Origin: an uncultured bacterium
Lineage (GTDB): Bacteria; Hydrogenedentota; Hydrogenedentia; Hydrogenedentales; SLHB01
DNA length: 40,159 bases
Assembly (NCBI GenBank): GCA_937928585.1
Contig: CALEZK010000507.1
Coordinates: forward strand, 1 to 40,159
Reading direction: 5' to 3'
In this document: positions 17,412 to 25,695 of the stretch, piece by piece
How positions within the stretch are numbered: the stretch's first letter is position 1
Layout: the number at the start of each line of letters is the position of its first letter
The notes under the pieces: generated by a model
What the model was told of the DNA's origin: nothing
The model's input: the letters and a program-made list of their open reading frames with translations, nothing else
Database searches by the model: none
Translations under genes and position numbers: made by a program

Positions 17412-18643
17412 CCAGGATATCCCGAAGTCTCGCCGTGGGAGGATTGTTTGCGCGTGGCTTTGATTGTATCGAGGTAGCCGCTCGCTCTAAACGCAGCAAT
17501 TGGATCGGGGTCGATTCCCAGCTCCAGCCGTACTTGTGCCAGCAGTGGGCGGACGTCGGTTTGATATGCGCTCTGCACGATTTCTTCCGCGGCAACGATG
17601 TCACCCTCCGCTTGCGCGGCTTGCAGCGCTTGCCGATCAATCAGCAGCGCACGGGCATATGCCAATTGGCAATTCACTACCGACTGAATCATCTCTTCGA
17701 TCTTTGGTTTCAGGTTATGGCTCTGATCGATCATGTACGCGATATTCGACGCAACCTGCGAATCTTCCTCCGCGGCGACAAGTTCATTGTAAATCAGGAA
17801 CAATTCGTATGGGTTGATGCTGCCGACGCTGACATCGTCGTCCGCATACTTCTTGTTATTGAAATGAAACCCGCCCAATTTTCCTTCGTCAATGAGGAAC
17901 GCAACGATATGCTCGATGTTGGTTCCCAAGGGGTGGTGCCCAAGGTCTATCAACACCTGGGCACGTTCGCCCAGTTTCTTGCAGAAGGCGTATGACATCC
18001 CCCAGTCCGCGATATCGGTGTGGTAAAAGGCGGGTTCGAAGAATTTATATTCGACGAGCATCCGCATATTCGCAGGCATCGCGTCGTAGCATGCTTGCAG
18101 CCCCTCCAGCATCCAACGCTTGCGCCGGCGAAAATCGCCCTGTCCGGGATAGTTCGTGCCGTCCGCAAACCACAGACTAAGAATATCGGAATTGACGAGT
18201 CGCGCAATTTCGATGCACGCGACCAGATGCGCAACCGCTTTTGCCCTCGTGCGCGCGTCCTCGTGTGTAAGGCTGCCGAGTTTGTAGGCATCGTCCTGAA
18301 AGAGATTGGGGTTGATTGCTCCGATTCGCAGTCCAAGCCGTTTCGCATGATCGCTTAGCGCGGCAAAGTCGTCTACCTGGTCCCACGGTATATGGAGGGC
18401 TACCGATGGGGCCGCGCCGGTAAAGCGGTTCACCGCCGCGGCATCTTCAATCTTCTCAAACGCGTTACGCGGCACGCCTTCCTGTGGGAAAACCTTGAAC
18501 CGCGTGCCCGAATTCCCATACGCCCAAGATGGGGTCTCGATACGGTGCGTCTTGATTCGTTGCTTGATGCGCGTGAGGTCACCGAACCGTTCTTCAAGTT
18601 GGGCGATGCCGACAGCTATGGCCCGGTGATCAAGCGAATACAT
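17408..18643 (-). CDS. rhaI: L-rhamnose isomerase, Pseudomonas stutzeri RhaI type
   Basis: This 411-residue enzyme should interconvert L-rhamnose and L-rhamnulose, and relatives also accept other aldoses such as allose. The metal site is complete: E198 (MLVEYK), D233 and H236 (LIDLGHHPLG), H260 (GGFHFNN), D268 and D270 (KKYADDDVS) and D306 (YMIDQSH). With a constant offset of 21 these match residues E219, D254, H257, H281, D289, D291 and D327 that I recall for the P. stutzeri enzyme. The ATG at 18643 has AAGGA 6 bases upstream. It is the last gene of the minus-strand series that begins with the secreted protein at 23108; LptF/G is 24 bp upstream. No rhamnulokinase, aldolase or transporter is present, so rhamnose breakdown is not shown by context. 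Confidence 0.88.
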   Translation of the reverse strand: MYSLDHRAIAVGIAQLEERFGDLTRIKQRIKTHRIETPSWAYGNSGTRFKVFPQEGVPRNAFEKIEDAAAVNRFTGAAPSVALHIPWDQVDDFAALSDHAKRLGLRIGAINPNLFQDDAYKLGSLTHEDARTRAKAVAHLVACIEIARLVNSDILSLWFADGTNYPGQGDFRRRKRWMLEGLQACYDAMPANMRMLVEYKFFEPAFYHTDIADWGMSYAFCKKLGERAQVLIDLGHHPLGTNIEHIVAFLIDEGKLGGFHFNNKKYADDDVSVGSINPYELFLIYNELVAAEEDSQVASNIAYMIDQSHNLKPKIEEMIQSVVNCQLAYARALLIDRQALQAAQAEGDIVAAEEIVQSAYQTDVRPLLAQVRLELGIDPDPIAAFRASGYLDTIKATRKQSSHGETSGYPG

Positions 18644-18667
18644 GCGGTTCCTTCCCTGACGATAAGA

Positions 18668-19747
18668 TTACGTTGGCGTGCGCCAGAACAGTACCAGCCC
18701 GACCGCAAAAAATGCAGCGTTCGCAGCCCAGGCGGCGACCTGCGGCGATAGGCGACCGGCATACCCTAGGCTCATCGAGATTGAGAACAACAGCAGATAC
18801 GCGATCGCAATGATTACGCTGGCGGCAAAACCAATTGCCATTCCGCCGCGCCGCAACCGCATCGCGAAGGGTATAGCCAGCCAGACAATGACAAAACTCA
18901 GGATTGGTTGCGCATACTTCGCGTAGTAATCCACCTCCAAGCGCAGCGCGGGAATGTTACGTTCCTCCGCGTTTGCAATGTCCTGTTTGAGTTGCTGCGT
19001 TGTTTTGGTTTCCGAAGGATTCTCCAGCGCGAAAAGGGCGTCGGGGGACTCGGCAAACGGCGCGGCGTCCTGGCGGATCATTTTCCCGCGGACGGTTTCC
19101 CATCGTGGGTCCGCCGTGTACCATCTGCCATCTTCCATAATCCACTGGCCGCGCGATTCGTCCCAATAAATGCGGTGCGCCTCGATTTGTTGCACGGTGT
19201 CCGCGGTACGGGAATACATCAGCACCTCTTGCCCAGTCAGCGCAATGCGGTTAAACTTGCCGATGTGGCAGGGCCAGCTTCCGGATAAATTGGCCCAGCT
19301 AATTCCTTTTCGTTCCGTGGGATCCGTATTGGAAAAATAGGCTTTCTCGATTCGCTCCGCTTCGGCAGCCGCAGCCGCGCCGAAAGTTTCATTCATTCCG
19401 AAAAGCGAAAGCGCAAGCAGCAGCGCAATAAGTATGGGCATTCGGACAAAGCGGCGCAGGCTTATGCCTCCCGCCGTCACCGCGGTGACTTCATTGTGTT
19501 GTGCGGCATCGCCCAATACGAGCAACGCGGAGATTAACAACGCAAAAGGCGCAATGCGCTGGATTACATCCGGCAGAAAATTGAGGTAGTACTGGATGAC
19601 GATGGCGGGTGTCACGTCGAACTTGCGAATATCGATCATGCGATGCGTCAGCAGATCTATCAGCACGTAAATAAGCGAAAGCGCGAGCAGCGCGCGAAGC
19701 AGCGCACCGCCCATTCTAAACAGGAGATATCGATCCAGGGTTTTCAT
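18668..19747 (-). CDS. LptF/LptG-family lipopolysaccharide export permease
   Basis: The 359-residue protein has the LptF/LptG (YjgP/YjgQ) layout: one N-terminal helix (MKTLDRYLLFRMGGALLRALL...), further helices around residues 60 and 105, a periplasmic beta-jellyroll stretch (about 130-265, with YWDESRGQWIMEDGRWY) and three C-terminal helices. The cytoplasmic segment AVTAGGISLRRFVRMP matches the coupling region that contacts the LptB ATPase. These permeases lift lipopolysaccharide from the inner membrane, so this is evidence for an outer membrane. Only one of the usual F/G pair is here; the partner and lptB must be elsewhere. It lies between a nucleotide-sugar epimerase and the rhamnose isomerase. 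Confidence 0.9.
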   Translation of the reverse strand: MKTLDRYLLFRMGGALLRALLALSLIYVLIDLLTHRMIDIRKFDVTPAIVIQYYLNFLPDVIQRIAPFALLISALLVLGDAAQHNEVTAVTAGGISLRRFVRMPILIALLLALSLFGMNETFGAAAAAEAERIEKAYFSNTDPTERKGISWANLSGSWPCHIGKFNRIALTGQEVLMYSRTADTVQQIEAHRIYWDESRGQWIMEDGRWYTADPRWETVRGKMIRQDAAPFAESPDALFALENPSETKTTQQLKQDIANAEERNIPALRLEVDYYAKYAQPILSFVIVWLAIPFAMRLRRGGMAIGFAASVIIAIAYLLLFSISMSLGYAGRLSPQVAAWAANAAFFAVGLVLFWRTPT

Positions 19748-19808
19748 TTGAATAGTCGCGTTAGAACGAATTCCCGCAATGGTAGCAAATTGCGGGTGTC
19801 ATCATCGT

Positions 19809-20765
19809 TCAGGAGGCTGCAGCCGGCGCTGCCTCCTGCGGGGCGTACCACGCGATGGTGTTCGCAAGCCCATCGCTCAGCGTGACGATAGGCTCGTAGC
19901 CAAATGCTGATCGGGCCTTCGAAATATTCGCCAGCGACCACGGGATCTCGCCCTTTCGCGGAGGTTCGAAAGCAGGTTCAAGATTTGTTCCAAGCAGATC
20001 ATTGAGCGTTTTTACCAAAGTCAGCACGCTTGTGCTTTTACCGCAGGCCACGTTGTAGATACCCGCAATGCGCTCGGTGGCGCGCATCGCGGCCATGTTC
20101 GCGGCGACCACATTGTCCACGTAAGTGAAATCCCGCGATTGCGTGCCATCGCCGAACACCCGCGGCGAATTGCCCGCCCGCATCGCGCTAATGAACAGCG
20201 GGATAACCGCCGCATAGGGCGACAAAGGATCCTGCTTCGGGCCAAACACGTTAAAATACCGCAACCCAACGATGTCGATTTCGTACAATTCGGAAAACAC
20301 CCGCGCATAATGCTCGGCAGTGTGTTTGGACACGCCGTAAGGCGAGAGCGGTGCGCAGGGCATGGACTCTTCCAGCGCGACATTGCCCGTCGCGCCGTAA
20401 ACGGACGACGACGAAGCAAACACGACGCGCTTCACGCCTGCATCGCGGCAGGCGAGGAATACGTTGAGCGTTCCATCAACGTTCACTGCGTTTGACGCTT
20501 CCGGATCTTCGATCGAGCGTTGCACTGACGGTAGCGCGGCCTCATGGAAGCAGAAGTCCACCTCGTCTGCCGCGTCATAAACAAACGCCCGGTCCGTGAT
20601 GCTGCCTTCCATCAGGTGAATCGCATCGAGCACGCCGTAGAGGTTGGAGAGCCGTCCCGTGGAAAAGTCGTCGACCACGCGCACTTCATGCCCTTCGGCA
20701 ATCAATGCGTGCGTTAAATGGCTTCCGATGAATCCGGCACCGCCGGTAACAAGAACGCGCGCCAC
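19809..20765 (-). CDS. UDP-sugar C4-epimerase (extended SDR, WbpP/GalE-like)
   Basis: A complete 318-residue extended SDR. The cofactor motif is GGAGFIG (about 8-14), the acidic D32-D33-F-S-T-G-R follows strand 2, the catalytic region reads SSSSVYG, and the Y-x3-K pair is Y143/K147 (SPYGVSKHTAEHY). The RYFNVFGPKQDP block is typical of UDP-GlcNAc/UDP-glucose 4-epimerases of the WbpP type rather than of dehydratases. It would supply a UDP-hexose epimer for surface polysaccharide or lipopolysaccharide. It lies 61 bp upstream of the LptF/G gene on the same strand, consistent with an envelope role. The exact sugar is not decidable from the sequence. Confidence 0.88.
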   Translation of the reverse strand: MARVLVTGGAGFIGSHLTHALIAEGHEVRVVDDFSTGRLSNLYGVLDAIHLMEGSITDRAFVYDAADEVDFCFHEAALPSVQRSIEDPEASNAVNVDGTLNVFLACRDAGVKRVVFASSSSVYGATGNVALEESMPCAPLSPYGVSKHTAEHYARVFSELYEIDIVGLRYFNVFGPKQDPLSPYAAVIPLFISAMRAGNSPRVFGDGTQSRDFTYVDNVVAANMAAMRATERIAGIYNVACGKSTSVLTLVKTLNDLLGTNLEPAFEPPRKGEIPWSLANISKARSAFGYEPIVTLSDGLANTIAWYAPQEAAPAAAS

Positions 20766-20831
20766 CTTTCGATACTCCTCGGCGAATTATACGGCGTAAA
20801 CCCGGCAGTATTCTAACCCAGTTCTTCGTCG

Positions 20832-23108
20832 CTACCCGCGGATGATAGCGGCAGACCACCCTTCGGCAATTCGCAACTCGGTAAACGTCTTTCCATCCAG
20901 CTCGATAGTGGGCGCGATAAAACCTTCGACTTCCTTTCCCGTGTCATCGAAAACATGCACTTCATGCCTGGAAGCATCACCCCAGCCAAAGCGTCCGCTG
21001 CGATTCGTCAAGATGCGTTCCGCCCCTATGACAAATCCCTCGTGAAGCTCGACAGGCGTAAAGGGGTACATGTAACGCGTCAAGGTGTGGTGCGTCGGCA
21101 CCACGGTTACGTCGTTATACCAATGATAGACGCACCCATAGTCCAGTGCTGCCAGCATCGTGTTATACGCATCCTGCTCGCTGTATTCGGTAAGGTGATC
21201 GCCGAGCGCGATCGGCGAATGCAGATGCGCCTGTGTGCAGTTGGTGATGCTGCCCGTCTCCACAAAACAGGGAAACTTCAGCGCGGCGCGCGCCCGGGTC
21301 ATCGGCGGGCCATTTCCGATCATCGGTCCGCGCGCGAGAATGCGCTTCGCCAGTGCGAGCCGCCACGATTCCGTTAGCAACGTCACCGAAGACTTCAGTC
21401 GGGTGACTTCGTGCGTTGTCGCGTCCACATCACCGGAAAGCCCGTCCCAGGGTTCGCCATAATGATAATGATGGCGACTGTACTCATGCTCGTCCCAATA
21501 CACCCCGTCTGCCCCGATCTTGTCGAGAATCACGTCCACATTTCCGCCAATCTCTTTGCCAAAAGCGTTTGATTCCGTTGGGAAGAAAATCCTGTCGTGG
21601 GGTTCGCCGTAAGTCGCGTGTGATCCGTCCGGCAACAAAAGGCGCGAGTCGGCAAACCGCTCGGGTGCATAACCCGCTACATCAATGAAGCAATGGAAGT
21701 ACACAAGATACTTTGAATTTGGAGCGAGGCGCTTACGCTGATCGCGCGCCGCAATATAGGCGGTGTGATCAACATGTTGGAACGCCGTGCCGTGCGCATA
21801 GTGACCTTCGTAGCGCGGGTAGTCGTTCGATGCGCACGTATACAGCACGTCCTTCAGCCCGATGTAATCCGCTATCTGTTGTTCGCTCCATTCCATCACC
21901 GGCGGCCCGCTTCGAAGAAAGGCGAAACCGCCGTCGATGGTGAAGTTCGCATCGATGAGGCGGCGCGTCGCATTTAGAAACGCCCAGTAGTCCGCGGTGT
22001 CTGTCGGAACGATTGCCCACTCTGCGGTATACGTCGCGTCAGGCGCGATGACGAGGAAATTGTCCGCAAGCGATATCGTTCCATTTTCGACACCATTGGA
22101 CGTGTGAATCCGGAAGGCATCGCTTAACGGCAACAAGCCGATGCCCGCGGACGCGGTAGTCGCGTACGTCGTCGGGTTTGCAGGCTGTGTCAACGTACCT
22201 GCGCGATCCGGTTGTTCCAACCCCGCAATCCACACCCGCTTCAACGCGTCTCCCAGCGATGCGGTATGCCGCTGCATGATCCCCAACGGTTTGTCCGTTC
22301 GGTTCTTGAAGGTATCGCGAACGATGAGCGCCTCCGCCCGTTGCTCGACGGCGCGACTGTGTTCGAAGTACTCGTTTGTTTCCTTGGCCCATCCCCCGCC
22401 GGGCACCGAGAAAGCTGTCTCGACCCGAAACGCTTCCCCGCCCATTCGCAAATCGATTACGCCCGGTGCCGGCTGCTCCACCACGAAGCTCGTCGCATGC
22501 GCAGCGCGCGGCTCGTAACGCGCGAGGGGCCCTGTCGGCGCAGGTTTTCGCCCCATCGCGGCGTCCTGAGCGGAACGTTCGACAATGCGCGCATCCGCGA
22601 TAACAAGCGGGTTCGTGATGTGGCCCACGCCATTCTCAAACGTGATCGAATTGTCGCCGTCAACCACGAACTCGGTAATGTCGAGTTCAAAGAAGCAGGG
22701 ACGAATTGGATCGACCAGGCCATAGTGCGGGTCTGTATCGGGACTCGTGAAATCGGGACTGTAATAGACCGAAAGCCATTCGCCGGCGGCCATCGAATAT
22801 ACGTCGCCCGAGCGTGCTTTCGCCCGAACTGGCCTGTTGATGAAGTTTGCAGAGGTCAGCGCCTTGCCATTCACCGTGATCCGCATCGCCCCGTTGTACC
22901 CCGCTACCTGCCCGAAATCGAGCCGCGCCAGCAACGTAAGCGCGACTCGTTTCCCTTCGCTGGGCGGCGCGACCTGTATGCTGAATGATTTCGCCTCGCC
23001 CCGCGCCAAAGTAAGGTTTTCCAGCACCAGCGCGTGTTCGGCAAACACGCATGCGGCGGCGAAGAGAAAAATGAAGGGAGCAAAGATAAAACGCATGGCA
23101 GTTCTCAT
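20832..23108 (-). CDS. large secreted protein, putative glycosidase-like barrel, function unknown
   Basis: About 758 residues if started at 23108 (MRTAMRFIFAPF...), with a signal peptide ending near FAAACVFA; an ATG at 23096 is an alternative, and neither has a strong ribosome binding site. The N-terminal approximately 200 residues look like a beta-sandwich (FFELDITEFVVDGDNSITF). A second beta-rich part is followed by a barrel-like C-terminal region with GADGVYWDEHEYS, a strand-end Asp-Glu pair of the kind found in retaining glycosidases, and a histidine/tyrosine-rich segment after it. I cannot tie it to a named family. It begins the minus-strand series epimerase, LptF/G, rhamnose isomerase (66-bp gap to the epimerase), suggesting glycan-related work outside the cytoplasm. 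Confidence 0.55.
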   Translation of the reverse strand: MRTAMRFIFAPFIFLFAAACVFAEHALVLENLTLARGEAKSFSIQVAPPSEGKRVALTLLARLDFGQVAGYNGAMRITVNGKALTSANFINRPVRAKARSGDVYSMAAGEWLSVYYSPDFTSPDTDPHYGLVDPIRPCFFELDITEFVVDGDNSITFENGVGHITNPLVIADARIVERSAQDAAMGRKPAPTGPLARYEPRAAHATSFVVEQPAPGVIDLRMGGEAFRVETAFSVPGGGWAKETNEYFEHSRAVEQRAEALIVRDTFKNRTDKPLGIMQRHTASLGDALKRVWIAGLEQPDRAGTLTQPANPTTYATTASAGIGLLPLSDAFRIHTSNGVENGTISLADNFLVIAPDATYTAEWAIVPTDTADYWAFLNATRRLIDANFTIDGGFAFLRSGPPVMEWSEQQIADYIGLKDVLYTCASNDYPRYEGHYAHGTAFQHVDHTAYIAARDQRKRLAPNSKYLVYFHCFIDVAGYAPERFADSRLLLPDGSHATYGEPHDRIFFPTESNAFGKEIGGNVDVILDKIGADGVYWDEHEYSRHHYHYGEPWDGLSGDVDATTHEVTRLKSSVTLLTESWRLALAKRILARGPMIGNGPPMTRARAALKFPCFVETGSITNCTQAHLHSPIALGDHLTEYSEQDAYNTMLAALDYGCVYHWYNDVTVVPTHHTLTRYMYPFTPVELHEGFVIGAERILTNRSGRFGWGDASRHEVHVFDDTGKEVEGFIAPTIELDGKTFTELRIAEGWSAAIIRG

Positions 23109-23514
23109 GAGGTTAAGTCTTTCGCAGGTCTGGGAATATCTAATTTGAACCCCGCCCGTTGTGTCAGGGCGCACGAGTTTAGCAGGAAGTTATTTGGCAG
23201 CGTAAACTCTCTGCAAAAAACCTCGTTTGGGTTACCCAGAATAACCCGAGAGATTCTGGTAAGCCAGCACATCAACGAGTTAACATAATGTTCTGCGGCT
23301 GGTTCCTTCCCTCCTCGTGGCGGGGTTGGGTATGCCCGAAGTGCGAGCGTGGCGTTCTTTTTGGCGCGTCGCTTTTTCATGGGCATGTCGCTTATGAACA
23401 TGGTGATCTTGGGTCGAGGGTGCCTGTTTTTTCTCGCTCAACACTATCCAACACCCTGCTAGCGCTATCCGGCGCAATGTTGCGTGCAAATTGAAACCTG
23501 ATTAGGGTCAATAC
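23109..23514. other. 406-bp divergent intergenic region
   Basis: This gap separates the secreted protein (minus) from the radical SAM/Lgt-like pair (plus). It holds the inverted repeats at 23229-23264 and an A/T-richer stretch near 23480-23515 that probably carries the promoter of the radical SAM gene. Short frames exist on both strands (for example 23105-23401 minus, with a lysine/arginine-rich start) but none has a convincing ribosome binding site or recognisable motif, so I annotate no gene. Confidence 0.5.
23229..23264. repeat. overlapping inverted repeats (alternative hairpins)
   Basis: GGGTTA-CCCAGAA-TAACCC (23229-23247) is a perfect 6-bp inverted repeat. Overlapping it, TTACCCAGAAT (23232-23242) and ATTCTGGTAA (23253-23262) form a second arm pair with a single extra C. 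The two structures exclude each other, so the site could be an operator or a switchable leader. On the minus strand a T6 run follows about 10 bases later. Confidence 0.6.
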
Positions 23515-24882
23515 ATGGACTTGAATAACGCAATTCCTGGAACGAGCGCCTCGAACGAACTTAAACGTACTGTCAGTCGTTGCACCGTCTGCGGCGAGTC
23601 TGTCTCCGCGACGGTAGTCTCCGAAGGATGTAAGGTCTATCTTGACCGGCATTGTCTTGTGCACGGGTTTCAACGTCGCTTACTCTCCAGCGATGAGCGT
23701 TTCTACAACGTCTCCCATGGAAGCGGCGCCTGTTGCGGCGGGCAGTCCTGCTGCGACACTAACACAACCGCAACCGACCCTTTTGCAGCGCTCTCGACGT
23801 GCCTGGCATTGATAGAGATTGTCGACAGTTGCAATCTTGCGTGCCCAACCTGTTTCGCGGACTCGCCGATGTCGCGTGACGTGGACTGCATTTCCCTTGC
23901 GGACTTCCAGCGCCGCGTGGATGGCGTGATCGAATTAAAGGGCAAGATTGAGATCCTGCAGTTCTCCGGCGGTGAACCCACCATTCACCCCGAGTTCTTC
24001 GCATTGCTGGAATGGTGCCAGCGACATTCGAAAATCGACTACATCATGGTCAATACGAATGGCGTCCGCCTTGCCAAAGATCAGGACTTCGCGCGCGAGC
24101 TCGACCGCCTATACCGGCGCGGAAAACTCCAGCTTTATCTACAGCTCGATGGGGTGCAGGAAGAAGGCCAACGCGAATTGCGCGGCGCCGATCTGCGCGC
24201 AGTTCGCAAGCGGGCCATCGAAGTGGCCGGCGCATTCGAGGGCGGAGGCCTTCCGATTACCCTGGCAATGACCGTCACACCCGCTACGCGAGACAATCTC
24301 TGGGATGCAGTCGCGTTTGGTCTGCAATACCCCCATATTCGCGGCGTAGCGTTTCAGCCGTTCTTCACTTCGGGTCGCGCGCCAGGCATTTCGAATGAAA
24401 CACCAATCAATGTCGCCGACGTCATTCACGGACTTGTGAATCAATCCAGCGGCACATTGTCGTACGAAGCGTTTACCCCCTTACCCTGTGGCGATCCGAA
24501 CTGCGCAACGATTGGATATCTGCTCAAGACGGAAGAAGGCATTCGCTCCATCAGCGATTACATCGACTTCTCGCAACTCCAAGGATTCTTGCGCGATCGC
24601 GTTAATTATTCGCTAAACGATCTCGCGCAGTGTGGATGCGATTCGGAACCGCTCGGCGATCTACTCAAGCAGTTCGAGCTCGATGAATCGAGGACGTTTC
24701 GGCTGTTCATCAAACCGTTCATGGACGCAAACACGTGGGACGACGATCGCATTGACCGTTGTTGCACCCACGTAATCCGACCGGATGGCAAACTCGATTC
24801 GTTCTGTCGCTACTACTCCGGCCTCCCGGGAACTTGGCACGGCCCGAAACGGGCCAAAGCAACCGCATCGGCGCAACGGTAA
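23515..24882 (+). CDS. radical SAM protein of the tetraether lipid synthase (Tes/MJ0619-like) family
   Basis: The 455-residue protein follows the Tes motif order. An N-terminal zinc-ribbon-like part has C23/C26 and VYLDRHCLVHGF. The radical SAM cluster ligands are C106, C110 and C113 (SCNLACPTCFAD), followed by ILQFSGGEPTIHPEF, MVNTNGVRLAK, LYLQLDGV, an R-G-A-D-L segment and RGVAFQPFFTSGR. C-terminal cysteines at 325, 330, 373, 375, 416, 417 and 431 could hold auxiliary iron-sulfur clusters. Archaeal Tes couples two lipid chains through their terminal carbons to make membrane-spanning lipids; bacterial relatives are largely uncharacterised. The family call rests on these motifs; the reaction is inference. 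The stop codon overlaps the start of the Lgt-like gene (TAATG), so the two are translationally coupled. The ATG has a weak AGGG site 8 bases upstream. Confidence 0.82.
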   Translation: MDLNNAIPGTSASNELKRTVSRCTVCGESVSATVVSEGCKVYLDRHCLVHGFQRRLLSSDERFYNVSHGSGACCGGQSCCDTNTTATDPFAALSTCLALIEIVDSCNLACPTCFADSPMSRDVDCISLADFQRRVDGVIELKGKIEILQFSGGEPTIHPEFFALLEWCQRHSKIDYIMVNTNGVRLAKDQDFARELDRLYRRGKLQLYLQLDGVQEEGQRELRGADLRAVRKRAIEVAGAFEGGGLPITLAMTVTPATRDNLWDAVAFGLQYPHIRGVAFQPFFTSGRAPGISNETPINVADVIHGLVNQSSGTLSYEAFTPLPCGDPNCATIGYLLKTEEGIRSISDYIDFSQLQGFLRDRVNYSLNDLAQCGCDSEPLGDLLKQFELDESRTFRLFIKPFMDANTWDDDRIDRCCTHVIRPDGKLDSFCRYYSGLPGTWHGPKRAKATASAQR

Positions 24883-25616
24883 TGTTTCAGGCAGCCTATC
24901 CCCTGCTCGCCATCGCTGGCATTGTGTTGTCCAGCATGATCTGGTCGCGGCTGCTCCGCCGCGACGGCAGCGGCCACGACTACCGCATGGAGCTGATCTA
25001 CATCATCGCGTTGTGCGGCGCGTTCGTCGGCGCGAAGCTGGTGTACTTCCTTGCGGAAGGTTGGCACGCGCTCGTTGACCCCGCGCTCACACGCGAACAA
25101 ATCGCCGCGAACCTCCTCACCGGCAAGACTATCACCGGCGCCTTGCTCGGCGGCTATGTCTCAGTCGAACTTGCGAAGAAGTGGATGGGCTACACAAAAA
25201 CCACCGGCGACTTTTTCGCCGTGGTGGCGCCCTTCGGTTTGATGCTGGGCCGGGTTGGCTGTTTCATTCAAGAATGTTGCCCGGGCGTAACTATGGAGCC
25301 GCATTGGTACACAATGCTTGATGCGCATGGCATATCGCGCTGGCCAGCCGTGCCGCTCGAGTTCGCCTTCAACTTCGTCTTCTTCGTCGCCGCATTCGTC
25401 ATGTTCAAACGCCGCATACTCCCAGGCCAGCTCTTCCATGCCTACCTCATCGCCTACGGACTTTTCCGCTTCGCCCACGAATTCCTCCGCGACACGCCAG
25501 CGCTCGCCTGGGGCATCACGGGGTACCACCTTGCTGCCATCGCGATCTTCGTCCTTGGCGCGGCGCGTTTTGCCCAACGCGCCCGCGCCGCGCAGGCCCT
25601 CACTGGCGGCGCCTGA
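24882..25616 (+). CDS. Lgt-like membrane protein (divergent prolipoprotein diacylglyceryl transferase homologue)
   Basis: A 244-residue protein with six to seven membrane segments, starting inside the stop codon of the radical SAM gene. Lgt similarity is clear at the C terminus, where PGQLFHAYLIAYGLFRFAHEFLRD matches the conserved Y-G-x-x-R-F-x-x-E-F-x-R segment. In the middle, GRVGCFIQECCPG (123-135) corresponds to the Lgt signature G-R-x-G-N-F-I-N-x-E, but both asparagines and the glutamate are replaced (C, Q, C), and the segment that should carry the essential histidine (H103 of E. coli) reads GKTITGALLGGY. It probably still binds a phospholipid but may not lipidate prolipoproteins. With the Tes-like partner, a lipid-modifying role is the best inference. 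The frame extends upstream to 24759, inside the radical SAM gene; that start is unlikely. Confidence 0.8.
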   Translation: MFQAAYPLLAIAGIVLSSMIWSRLLRRDGSGHDYRMELIYIIALCGAFVGAKLVYFLAEGWHALVDPALTREQIAANLLTGKTITGALLGGYVSVELAKKWMGYTKTTGDFFAVVAPFGLMLGRVGCFIQECCPGVTMEPHWYTMLDAHGISRWPAVPLEFAFNFVFFVAAFVMFKRRILPGQLFHAYLIAYGLFRFAHEFLRDTPALAWGITGYHLAAIAIFVLGAARFAQRARAAQALTGGA

Positions 25617-25695
25617 CGCGCATGTAGCGCAATGTACTGCGTGTCGAGTATCATTCCCCGTTTGCACGCTCCTCCAGATTCTCGAAAGGATTCAC

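Noticed and set aside
22212..22988. 258-codon plus-strand frame
   Set aside because: Shadow of the secreted protein gene, with no start signal or motif.
23105..23401. 98-codon minus-strand frame with a lysine/arginine-rich start in the 406-bp gap
   Set aside because: No ribosome binding site or known motif, and it overlaps the inverted repeats and the neighbouring gene start.
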